This document shows, one piece after another, positions 12,832 to 19,517 of a stretch of DNA of 32,443 nucleotides. The notes below the pieces were generated by a model. It was not told the origin of the DNA. It saw nothing but the letters and a program-made list of their open reading frames with translations, and did no database searches. The translations under genes were made by a program, and so were the position numbers. The DNA lies in NCBI RefSeq assembly GCF_014189855.1, contig NZ_BJFN01000013.1, positions 1 through 32,443 on the forward strand, read 5' to 3'. Every line of letters begins with the position of its first letter. Position 1 is the stretch's first letter. This DNA comes from Buttiauxella sp. A111 (GTDB taxonomy: Bacteria; Pseudomonadota; Gammaproteobacteria; Enterobacterales; Enterobacteriaceae).

Positions 12832-13149
12832 TCAGTTAGCTAATGGCAGGCGGCGATACAATTCAATCATATCTTCGGCTAAATCCTGAATCACCATCGC
12901 ATTCATCAGGTGATCCTGCGAATGTACGGTAATCAAGTTAACTGGAAGTTTACCGGTGCCTTCATCTAACCCGATAAGCTGGGTCTGAATTTTGTGCGCA
13001 TGTTTCACAAACTCACGAGATTCTTCCATCGCTTGTTGAGCCGCTGCGAAATCACCTTTACGCGCCATTTGCAGTGCTGTCAGTGCCTGGCTGCGTGCGC
13101 TACCCGCATTGACCAACAATTCCATGATAATCGTTTCTAAATCTTCCAC
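12832..13149 (-). CDS. PTS lactose/cellobiose-type IIA component
   Basis: The product is a cytoplasmic phosphocarrier that takes a phosphate from HPr and passes it to IIB. It has 105 residues, the size of the ChbA/LacF family (all-helical trimer). The family motif VHSQDHLMNAM places the phosphorylated histidine at His76 and the metal-binding aspartate at Asp79. The N-terminal helix LETIIMELLVNAGSARS and the KAHAHKIQT-like helix (VKHAHKIQTQLIG) are also typical. It follows the IIB gene with a 3-base gap on the minus strand, so IIB-IIA are one transcript, facing away from IIC. The substrate is not decided by this subunit. Confidence 0.92.
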   Translation of the reverse strand: MEDLETIIMELLVNAGSARSQALTALQMARKGDFAAAQQAMEESREFVKHAHKIQTQLIGLDEGTGKLPVNLITVHSQDHLMNAMVIQDLAEDMIELYRRLPLAN

Positions 13150-13152
13150 GTT

Positions 13153-13461
13153 TTACGACTCCATCATTTTCAAAGCTTTATCCAGAACGACATCACCTTT
13201 CATCATTCCGTAATCCATCATATCGATAACTGCCACGGTTTTACCCATCGGCTCTGCGATAGCCTGAAGCTTGGCGTGCTCATATTTAACTTGTGGGCCT
13301 AACAGCACAATATCGGCGGTGTCGATATTGTCTTTGAATTCGGCAACCGGCACTGCCTTGATAGAGACTTCAATACCCTTCTTCTGAGCGGCGTCCTTCA
13401 TGCGTTGGACCAAAATGCTAGTCGACATACCCGCTGCACAACACAAAACGATATTCTTCAT
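13153..13461 (-). CDS. PTS lactose/cellobiose-type IIB component
   Basis: IIB accepts phosphate from IIA on a cysteine and transfers it to the sugar bound to IIC. The product has 102 residues when started at MKNIVLCCAAGMSTS. The active-site loop C-A-A-G-M-S-T-S makes Cys8 the phosphorylated residue (C10 in E. coli ChbB). I chose this ATG because GAGAG stands 7 bases upstream and the family begins here. An in-frame GTG ten codons earlier (MYRTDTESRS) overlaps the predicted promoter. The rest (ADIVLLGPQVKYE, KTVAVIDMMDYGMMKGD) is typical of the ChbB/LicB fold. First gene of the IIB-IIA unit. Confidence 0.92.
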   Translation of the reverse strand: MKNIVLCCAAGMSTSILVQRMKDAAQKKGIEVSIKAVPVAEFKDNIDTADIVLLGPQVKYEHAKLQAIAEPMGKTVAVIDMMDYGMMKGDVVLDKALKMMES

Positions 13462-13472
13462 AGATCTGCTCT

Positions 13473-13493
13473 CAGTGTCCGTTCGATACACTG
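13473..13493. promoter_or_regulatory. Inverted repeat over the predicted IIB start site
   Basis: CAGTGT and ACACTG flank 9 bases around the point where IIB transcription is predicted to begin. It shares the CAGTG half with the palindrome before IIC but has different spacing. It may be a second, weaker regulator site or chance. Confidence 0.25.
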
Positions 13494-13496
13494 ATA

Positions 13497-13525
13497 ATTA
13501 TCCGTGACGCCTCGCTACAACAACC
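13497..13525 (-). promoter_or_regulatory. Candidate promoter of the IIB-IIA unit
   Basis: On the minus strand GATAAT (13502 to 13497; 5 of 6) lies 17 bases after GGTTGT (13525 to 13520), a weak -35. A good -10 with a poor -35 fits an activator-dependent promoter. The CRP-like site upstream is centred about 59 bases before the expected start near 13490, close to the usual -61.5. Confidence 0.42.
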
Positions 13526-13537
13526 GCTTTACGATGA

Positions 13538-13559
13538 TTGTGTGTGAGGTATCACAAAA
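13538..13559 (-). promoter_or_regulatory. CRP-like site 1 (IIB-IIA side)
   Basis: TGTGT-GAGGTA-TCACA at 13541-13556 matches the CRP consensus TGTGA-N6-TCACA at 9 of 10 bases. It lies about 88 bases from the IIB start codon. This predicts catabolite control of the PTS genes through cAMP-CRP. Confidence 0.6.
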
Positions 13560-13612
13560 GAAACTTATCAGGGCTGAAACCGGTTACATTTTTTAGTTTC
13601 CTTGACCACTTT

Positions 13613-13634
13613 GAGTGTGTCGCTGCTCACAAAA
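13613..13634 (+). promoter_or_regulatory. CRP-like site 2 (IIC side)
   Basis: TGTGT-CGCTGC-TCACA at 13616-13631 shows the same 9-of-10 pattern as site 1, 75 bases away. It lies about 80 bases upstream of the expected IIC start site. Two sites with identical half-sites in one divergent gap suggest one activator site per promoter. Confidence 0.6.
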
Positions 13635-13668
13635 TCCGCATATTCCAGACAAACACGTTTGCACTCCA

Positions 13669-13697
13669 TTGACACAAAACGGTGAACTACATAGTCT
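13669..13697 (+). promoter_or_regulatory. Candidate promoter of the IIC-GH4 unit
   Basis: A perfect -35 TTGACA (13669-13674) is followed after 17 bases by TAGTCT (3 of 6). The expected start, about 13704, is the first base of the palindrome described next, so a repressor bound there would block initiation. Confidence 0.5.
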
Positions 13698-13704
13698 TCA
13701 TTCC

Positions 13705-13720
13705 AGTGGTATATACCACT
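13705..13720. promoter_or_regulatory. Probable GntR/HutC-type operator
   Basis: AGTGGTATATACCACT is a perfect 16-bp palindrome 30 bases before the IIC start codon. Its core GTATATAC fits the HutC-subfamily operator pattern GT-N-TA-N-AC. The regulator encoded nearby belongs to that subfamily by its UTRA-type C-terminus. Overlap with the predicted transcription start suggests repression. Binding itself is inferred. Confidence 0.6.
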
Positions 13721-13750
13721 AACACAAAAACCAGCACAGTGAGTGACAAC

Positions 13751-15103
13751 ATGAATAATTTCACTGCATTTATGGAAAGGAAAATATTGCCTCTGGCAAT
13801 GAAGATTGAAGGGAATGATTATCTCTCGGCCATTAAAGATGGCTTTATTCGGATCATGCCATTTCTGATTATTGGTTCTTTCTTTTTGCTGATAGCTAAT
13901 TTGCCTATTCCGGGATATAGCGAATTTATTATTCGAATTTTCGGTGAGCATTTTATTGGGCAATTAAACTATATTCTTGATGCCACTTACTCTGTGATGG
14001 CATTGCTGGTGGTGGTCAGTACCAGTATAAGCCTTGCAAAGCGCTGGCAGTTAAATGAAATATCCTGTGTATTAATTTCACTGGTGGCTTTTTTAATTGT
14101 CACGCCGTTCAGAATACCGCAAGAAAATGGCGGTGCAATTACGGATGTTATTCCGACCTTTTCTCTTGGTGCGCAGGGGCTATTCCTGTCTTTAATTGTC
14201 ACACTAGTGGCGGTTCGGCTCTACAGATTGTTCAACCATCCACGGCTGATGATTTCAATGCCGGATAGCGTCCCGCCAGCGGTAGCCAATAGCTTCAGCT
14301 CGCTCATTCCGTCATTTTTGATTGTTGTTATCTTCTGGCTGCTTCGCCTGGTTTTTGAAATCACGCCGTTTGGTACGGCCCAGGAGATGATTTTCAAAGT
14401 GCTACAAGCTCCGATGATGCACCTTGGCAACACACTACCGTCGCAGATGGTGGCGGAGTTTTTTGTCAGCTTCTTCTGGTTTTTCGGCCTGCATGGCGAC
14501 TCTATCGTGACTGCCATCATGGGGCCAATCTGGCGTTCATTAACACTTGAAAACATGCAGGCAATGAAACAAGGTCTGCCGCCAGTAAACATCATTACCC
14601 AGCAGTTCCGCGATGTATTCTTAATCTGCGGCGGGACTGGTTTTACTCTAGCTATGCTCCTGGTGATGTTGTTCCGCGCGAAGAGCAAACGCATGCGTGA
14701 AATCGCCAAACTTGCCTCTCCAGCCGCTATTTTTAATATTAATGAGCCAATTATATTTGGCGTTCCCATTGCACTAAACCCACTGTTGTTTATCCCATTC
14801 ATCATCGTTCCGGTTGTACTTTGCGTAATAACCTATAGCGCTATGGCATTTGGCTGGCTGCCATTGACATCGGGTCTGGAAATTCCCTGGACTACACCTA
14901 TTTTTATCAGTGGTTTTTTAATCTGCGGTTGGAAAGGCATGTTGTTCCAGGCCATTAACCTCGCGGTCGCGATGACAATTTATTATCCGTTCGTTATGAC
15001 GCTGGATAAACAGTATCTGCGAGAAGAAAACGAGCTGGAAGAAAGTATCGTTAATCAGGATGAAATAATCCTGGGATATAAAGAAGGATTACGTAATGAA
15101 TAA
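13751..15103 (+). CDS. PTS lactose/cellobiose-type IIC permease
   Basis: IIC is the inner-membrane channel of the PTS that binds the sugar and presents it for phosphorylation by IIB. Started at MNNFTAFMERKILP it has 450 residues, like ChbC (about 452). Many membrane helices are visible. Two family motifs are intact: FWFFGLHGD (His248) and FNINEPIIFGVP (Glu332), the counterparts of the conserved sugar-binding His and Glu known from the ChbC structure. An in-frame ATG 23 codons upstream lies before the operator and promoter, so it is rejected. The last 8 bases overlap the GH4 gene (ATGAATAA), showing tight coupling. The gene looks more AT-rich than the core genes around it, in line with an accessory origin. 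Confidence 0.92.
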   Translation: MNNFTAFMERKILPLAMKIEGNDYLSAIKDGFIRIMPFLIIGSFFLLIANLPIPGYSEFIIRIFGEHFIGQLNYILDATYSVMALLVVVSTSISLAKRWQLNEISCVLISLVAFLIVTPFRIPQENGGAITDVIPTFSLGAQGLFLSLIVTLVAVRLYRLFNHPRLMISMPDSVPPAVANSFSSLIPSFLIVVIFWLLRLVFEITPFGTAQEMIFKVLQAPMMHLGNTLPSQMVAEFFVSFFWFFGLHGDSIVTAIMGPIWRSLTLENMQAMKQGLPPVNIITQQFRDVFLICGGTGFTLAMLLVMLFRAKSKRMREIAKLASPAAIFNINEPIIFGVPIALNPLLFIPFIIVPVVLCVITYSAMAFGWLPLTSGLEIPWTTPIFISGFLICGWKGMLFQAINLAVAMTIYYPFVMTLDKQYLREENELEESIVNQDEIILGYKEGLRNE

Positions 15104-16409
15104 TAAATTAAAGATAGTGACTATCGGTGGAGGCAGTTCATATACGCCAGAGATCATCGAAGGCTTTATCCAGCGCTATGCAGAAATGCCAATTAAAGAA
15201 ATCTGGCTCGTGGACGTAGAGGCGGGGCGTGAAAAACTTGAGATCGTTGGCAATCTGGCCAAACGCATGGTTGAAGCAGCGGGCATTGATTGCCAGGTTC
15301 ATCTAACGCTCGACAGGCGCGAAGCGCTCAAAGATGCCGACTTTGTCACTACCCAGTTGCGTGTTGGGCAACTCGATGCACGCATTAAAGACGAACGTAT
15401 CCCTTTGTCGCACGGGCTAATCGGTCAGGAAACAAATGGAGCGGGTGGCCTGGCAAAAGCCCTGCGCACCATTCCAGTTATTCTGGATATCTGTCGTGAT
15501 ATGGAGGAGTTATGCCCTGATGCCTGGCTGATTAACTTCACCAATCCAAGCGGCATCGTGACCGAAGCTGTTATCAAGCACAGCAAAATCAAATGCGTTG
15601 GCTTATGTAATCTTTCACAATCAATGCAGCGCATGGTGGCAGAAATTCTCGGCGTGGATAAATCTCGCTTCCTCCTTCAACTCGTAGGATTAAACCATTT
15701 TCTTTACGGTACCCATGTCTACATGGATGGTAAGGATGTCATGCCTGAGGTGCTGAAAAACCTCAAGTACGACAGCGAACATAAGCCAAAAAACATTCCC
15801 GATATTCCCTGGCTCCAGGAACAAATCCAGCATCTTGGCGTAATCCCTTGTCCGTACCATCAGTATTACTACGCCACCAGTGATGTGTTGGAAAAGCAGC
15901 TTCAGGAATTCGAAGAGCATGGAACGCGCGGGGAAGTGGTGCAGGCGGTAGAGCATGAATTATTCGAACTCTATCGAAACCCACATTTGCATGAAAAACC
16001 AAAACAGCTAGAGCAGCGCGGTGGGGCCTATTACTCAGAAGCAGCCTGCGAGCTAATCAGCGCAATCTATAACGACAAAAATCTCCTGATGACGGTCAAC
16101 GTACGCAACAACGGGGCGATTCGTTCACTCCCGGATAACGTCGCCATTGAAACGACCTGTGTTATTGGGCGCTATGGTGCCATTCCTCTTAATAACGATC
16201 CGTTGCCAGCCACCGTTTCTGGGTTGGTGTCATTAATGAAGTCGTGGGAAGAAATGGCAGTAGAGGCCGCGGTTACAGGTGATTACGGTGCAGCTTTGCA
16301 GGCATTGACGCTGAACCCACTTGTGCCGTCAGGCAAGGTAGCAAAAGTCGTGCTTGATGAATTGCTCGAAGCGCACCGTGAATATCTACCGCAATTCTTT
16401 AAGGAATAA
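15096..16409 (+). CDS. GH4 family 6-phospho-beta-glucosidase
   Basis: GH4 enzymes split sugar-6-phosphate glycosides in the cytoplasm by an unusual oxidation-elimination route needing NAD+, a divalent metal and reducing conditions. The product has 437 residues. The Rossmann start KIVTIGGGSSYTPEI binds NAD. Metal ligands are Cys171 (GLCNLSQ) and His201 (GLNHF). Other family segments are QETNGAGG, NFTNPSG and CPYHQYYY, which probably includes the catalytic tyrosine. The closest known types are CelF/ChbF/LicH, so a beta-linked disaccharide phosphate is likely. It overlaps IIC by 8 bases at the start and the convergent regulator gene by 11 bases at the end. Which sugar it cleaves cannot be told from sequence. 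Confidence 0.92.
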   Translation: MNNKLKIVTIGGGSSYTPEIIEGFIQRYAEMPIKEIWLVDVEAGREKLEIVGNLAKRMVEAAGIDCQVHLTLDRREALKDADFVTTQLRVGQLDARIKDERIPLSHGLIGQETNGAGGLAKALRTIPVILDICRDMEELCPDAWLINFTNPSGIVTEAVIKHSKIKCVGLCNLSQSMQRMVAEILGVDKSRFLLQLVGLNHFLYGTHVYMDGKDVMPEVLKNLKYDSEHKPKNIPDIPWLQEQIQHLGVIPCPYHQYYYATSDVLEKQLQEFEEHGTRGEVVQAVEHELFELYRNPHLHEKPKQLEQRGGAYYSEAACELISAIYNDKNLLMTVNVRNNGAIRSLPDNVAIETTCVIGRYGAIPLNNDPLPATVSGLVSLMKSWEEMAVEAAVTGDYGAALQALTLNPLVPSGKVAKVVLDELLEAHREYLPQFFKE

Positions 16410-17130
16410 GGATTTTTCGGCTGCGCATTCTGAAGAGGTCGCCACGGTTGTAGCTCCAGGAGTAGTTAAAAACCGTGCCGTCCTCAAGCCAGGTGCTTTC
16501 TTTAATGTGCAGCATTGGTGAGTTTACGGGAATTTCGAGCAGTGCCGCCATTACGTCATCAAACAGGCTGGCCCCGACAACGGAGTCCGTGCCGCCGATT
16601 TTTTGCTGGCACTTATCTTCGATAAACGCATACAGAGAGTGGTTTTGCAGTACGTCGTCGTCAATGACATCGACAATCGCCCGCGGAATGTAGCTGTCTT
16701 CGACTAACACCGGCACGCCATCAAACAGGCGAACACGGCGGATGGCGTGAACGGGTTCGGTAGCCGAAACACTAAATTGGTTTGCGAGGTAGTCCCCCGC
16801 AGGTTGCTGGACATGGTAAATCAGGCGGCTGGTGATGGTGACTTTACCACTCAATTCTTTTGTGACGCCCAGCGCGCTGCTTTCCCCGTCAGGGTTGAGT
16901 AGATAAACCGGCGGGGCAAAGGCTCGGTTTACATAAGTGCCTTTGCCAACCACTTTTTTGACCAGGCCTTCCTGCTCCATTTGAGCAATGGCTTTTTGCA
17001 CCGTAGCACGCGTGACCTGGTAGGTTTCCGCCAGTTCGCGCTCAGAAGGGATCAGGGAGCCAACCGGGTACTTTTGGTTCTGAATATCGCTTTTCAGCGT
17101 ATCGCGAATAAGGATGTACACCGGTTTCAT
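16399..17130 (-). CDS. GntR family (HutC/UTRA type) transcriptional regulator
   Basis: This is a DNA-binding repressor with a small-molecule sensing domain. Started at MKPVYILIRDTLKSDI behind GGGGGA it has 243 residues; an ATG 16 codons upstream lacks a ribosome-binding site. The N-terminal winged helix-turn-helix (about 1-68) shows PVGSLIPSERELAETYQVTR and KKVVGKGTYV. The rest (about 85-243) is a UTRA domain, with VHAIRRVRLFDGVPVLVEDS and MLHIKESTWLEDG. UTRA domains usually bind phosphorylated sugars or amino sugars. It is convergent with and overlaps the GH4 gene, and divergent from the SIS gene. The likely target is the palindrome before IIC; no second copy was found in its own 101-base upstream gap. 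Confidence 0.9.
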   Translation of the reverse strand: MKPVYILIRDTLKSDIQNQKYPVGSLIPSERELAETYQVTRATVQKAIAQMEQEGLVKKVVGKGTYVNRAFAPPVYLLNPDGESSALGVTKELSGKVTITSRLIYHVQQPAGDYLANQFSVSATEPVHAIRRVRLFDGVPVLVEDSYIPRAIVDVIDDDVLQNHSLYAFIEDKCQQKIGGTDSVVGASLFDDVMAALLEIPVNSPMLHIKESTWLEDGTVFNYSWSYNRGDLFRMRSRKILIP

Positions 17131-17231
17131 GGTTCCCCCGATAGGGTTGTTAACGAATAAAAGTGCGAGTGTCGGCATGCTAAAGCAATTTTCCGGCGCG
17201 GCGCAAGTTCCATAAGAGGTGGAAAATAAAC
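17131..17231. promoter_or_regulatory. Divergent gap between regulator and SIS gene
   Basis: These 101 bases must hold the start signals of both genes. Ribosome-binding sites are visible (GGGGGA for the regulator; GAGGTGG, a little distant, for the SIS gene). A GTTAAC at about 17149-17154 is symmetric, but I see no convincing -35/-10 pair and no copy of the GTATATAC operator. Confidence 0.3.
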
Positions 17232-18377
17232 ATGTTAAATCATAATGAAGCGTACTGGCAGCAAAAGGGAGCCAGTTTAACCGTTGAAGCCATCGTGGCT
17301 CAGCCGCGTTTATGGCAAGAAGGGCTGGAGCAGATAAAAGCTCAGCAGCCCATTATTGAAGCGTTCTGGAGCAAAAGCGATTCCCACACACGCATTCTCA
17401 TCACCGGAGCGGGTTCCTCGTTGTTGGCCGCACAAGCGAGCGTGAATTGGTTACGTAGTGTCGTACCCAATCACATCGATGTGGTGCCGGCAACGGATCT
17501 GGTACTCATGCCTGAAAGCTTGCAAGAAAATACCGTATTGGTTTCCGTGAGTAGCTCGGGTAACACACCAGAGACAGTTAAGGTTGTGGAGCATGCACTC
17601 GCCGCCAACCCGAAATTGCGCCATCTGGCGGTGACTAACAACGCCAGTAGCCGCCTTGCACAGCTCGCACAGCAGCATACCGAAGGGCTGTTTATCCCGG
17701 TACCAGAAGGCACTTCTAACGGTAGTTTTGCCGCCACTTCTGAATTCACCGTTCCACTTTGGTACCTGATGCTGCTGGTGGCTCCGGCGGGTTGGGCGGA
17801 AGCCGAAAAAGTGCTTCCCGTTTTGCAGCGTGGCATGAACCACTTTTTGACTCACTATGCCGCTGATATCGAACAATGGGCGACGCAGTCACGTAATAAT
17901 GTTGTTGCTGTCGGCTCGTTATCTTTAAAAGCCATTGCCTGTGAAACCAGCCTCAAACTGCTGGAAATGGGCAACGGCAATGTGATGACGGCCTGGCATT
18001 CGATGCTGGAATTCCGCCATGGCCCGAAACTGATTATTAACCGTGATGCTACGATTATTGGTTATCTTGCCGCGCGTCCGGAAATCCACCGTTATGACAT
18101 CGACATGATGACTGAGTTGACACGTGAGCGTAGCGCAGGGGCGCAGGTTATCGCAATCGGCCATGATGCTCTCCCTACGGACGTTAAAGCGGGGGATCGT
18201 TATTTTCATTTTGCCGCTCCGGAACTGGTGGATTACCACGAATCCTTCACGGCATTAATTTATGTGGTGTTCGCGCAACTCGCCGGGCTTTATAGCGCGA
18301 TTGAATTAGGCGTGACGCCAGATACCCCTTCCAGCGACGGTAAAGTGGCTAAGGTAGCCAAAGTGACTGTCTATTAA
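17232..18377 (+). CDS. AgaS-like SIS-domain sugar-phosphate isomerase/deaminase
   Basis: The product has 381 residues with two SIS domains. The first contains RILITGAGSSLLAAQ (about 54-68), VPATDLV and VSVSSSGNTPETV (about 104-116); the second contains ETSLKLLEMG and the EFRHGPK motif (260-266), shared with the isomerase half of GlmS. Length and C-terminus (LGVTPDTPSSDGKV) match AgaS (about 384), which converts galactosamine-6-phosphate to tagatose-6-phosphate and ammonia. Substrate specificity within this family varies (glucosamine, galactosamine, glycated amines), so the exact reaction is open. Its place beside the PTS and GH4 genes suggests it processes the monosaccharide phosphate they release. 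Confidence 0.85.
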   Translation: MLNHNEAYWQQKGASLTVEAIVAQPRLWQEGLEQIKAQQPIIEAFWSKSDSHTRILITGAGSSLLAAQASVNWLRSVVPNHIDVVPATDLVLMPESLQENTVLVSVSSSGNTPETVKVVEHALAANPKLRHLAVTNNASSRLAQLAQQHTEGLFIPVPEGTSNGSFAATSEFTVPLWYLMLLVAPAGWAEAEKVLPVLQRGMNHFLTHYAADIEQWATQSRNNVVAVGSLSLKAIACETSLKLLEMGNGNVMTAWHSMLEFRHGPKLIINRDATIIGYLAARPEIHRYDIDMMTELTRERSAGAQVIAIGHDALPTDVKAGDRYFHFAAPELVDYHESFTALIYVVFAQLAGLYSAIELGVTPDTPSSDGKVAKVAKVTVY

Positions 18378-18385
18378 TTCAAAGG

Positions 18386-18406
18386 TGGGGCGGCGTTACC
18401 GCCCCA
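18386..18406. terminator. Shared hairpin between SIS gene and thiH
   Basis: TGGGGCGG and CCGCCCCA form a perfect 8-bp stem with a 5-nt loop CGTTA. The thiH stop codon lies in the loop, so the stem covers the last thiH codons. The tail is only weakly T-rich on either strand (CCTTTGAATT on the minus), so it may be a modest terminator for both convergent units. Confidence 0.6.
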
Positions 18407-19517
18407 GAAAACTATCCCAATCCTTCCAGACAGGTTGCAAGCCCGAACGTGTTAGGGCAGCTGCGACCTCATTTGGTGTACGCCCGTCGTGCGGTGCAAA
18501 CTGTTCAAGCTCTGGATGATTATCGGCATAGCCTCCCGGCTGAGTTTTGGAAAAGGCGCTGACGTTATTAATCGCGAGCGGAATCATATGATCCCGGAAC
18601 CAGGGGGATTCGCGCGTAGAAAGCGAAAGTTCTACGTCTGGTGACAGTAGACGAAAGGCACATATCACCTGCACCAGTTGGCTTTCCGTCATGATTGATG
18701 CGGGCTCAACACCGCCTGTACAGGGACGTAAACGCGGAAACGAAATCGAATAACGGCTTTGCCAGTAGTTTTGTTGCAGCCACAGCAAATGCTCCGCCAC
18801 CATAAAACAGTCAGTACGCCAGCTATCCGATAAACCAATTAACGCGCCGAGCCCGATTTTATCGATCCCCGCGCGGCCTAGTCTGTCTGGTGTTTCCAGA
18901 CGCCAGAAGAAATCCCGCTTGTTGCCGCGCAAATGATGCTGCGCGTAAACCGCCTGATGATAGGTTTCCTGATAAACCATCACGCCATCCAGCCCCAGCG
19001 TTTTGAGTTCGGCATATTCCTGTTCATCCAGCGGCTGCACTTCCATTTGCAGAGAGCTGAACTGGCGGCGAATGGCGGGGAGGTGCTGACAGAAATAATC
19101 CATGCCCACTTTGGTCTGGTGTTCGCCGGTCACCAACAGCAAATGCTCAAAACCCAGTTTGCGAATTGCCTCGCACTCTCGTTCAATTTCTTGTTCATCC
19201 AGTGTTTTACGTTTGAGCTTGTTACTCATCGAAAAACCACAGTATGTACAATCATTAGCGCAGAGGTTGGAGAGATACAACGGTACGTAAAAACTCACCG
19301 TGTTGCCAAAACGCTGGCGAGTTAATTGCTGTGCCTGCTGTGCGAGAGGTTCAAGATACTGGCTGGCAGCCGGAGAAAGCAGCGCCATAAGATGGTCGCG
19401 GGTGATTTTGTGGGCGCTCAATGCATGCTCCACATCAAGGGCTGTTTTGCTGTTGATGCGTAAAGTGATGTCATCCCAGTCGAGTTCACGCCAGCGATCT
19501 GTGAAGGTTCCGGCCAT
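18396..19517 (-). CDS. thiH: 2-iminoacetate synthase ThiH
   Basis: ThiH is a radical-SAM enzyme that splits tyrosine to give dehydroglycine (2-iminoacetate) for the thiazole ring of thiamine, acting in complex with ThiG. The product has 373 residues (E. coli 377). The [4Fe-4S]/SAM motif CANDCTYC has Cys86, Cys90 and Cys93. Further family features are LLLVTGEHQTKVG, VYQETYH and the C-terminal BATS-like part with SFPRLRPCTGG. Its ATG shares one base with the thiG stop (TAATG). It is the last gene of the minus-strand thiCEFSGH operon, controlled by the TPP riboswitch. Confidence 0.96.
   Translation of the reverse strand: MAGTFTDRWRELDWDDITLRINSKTALDVEHALSAHKITRDHLMALLSPAASQYLEPLAQQAQQLTRQRFGNTVSFYVPLYLSNLCANDCTYCGFSMSNKLKRKTLDEQEIERECEAIRKLGFEHLLLVTGEHQTKVGMDYFCQHLPAIRRQFSSLQMEVQPLDEQEYAELKTLGLDGVMVYQETYHQAVYAQHHLRGNKRDFFWRLETPDRLGRAGIDKIGLGALIGLSDSWRTDCFMVAEHLLWLQQNYWQSRYSISFPRLRPCTGGVEPASIMTESQLVQVICAFRLLSPDVELSLSTRESPWFRDHMIPLAINNVSAFSKTQPGGYADNHPELEQFAPHDGRTPNEVAAALTRSGLQPVWKDWDSFLGR

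Noticed and set aside
13462-13491. N-terminal extension of IIB by 10 codons from a GTG
   Set aside because: IIB proteins begin a few residues before the Cys loop, and the ATG has a better ribosome-binding site.
13682-13750. N-terminal extension of the IIC permease by 23 codons
   Set aside because: It would place the -10 box and the operator palindrome inside the coding region; the family begins near MNNFTAFMERK.
12727-18395. Insertion by a transposon, integron or prophage
   Set aside because: No transposase or integrase gene, no tRNA attachment site, and no terminal or direct repeats at the edges were seen; the locus begins and ends cleanly beside terminators.
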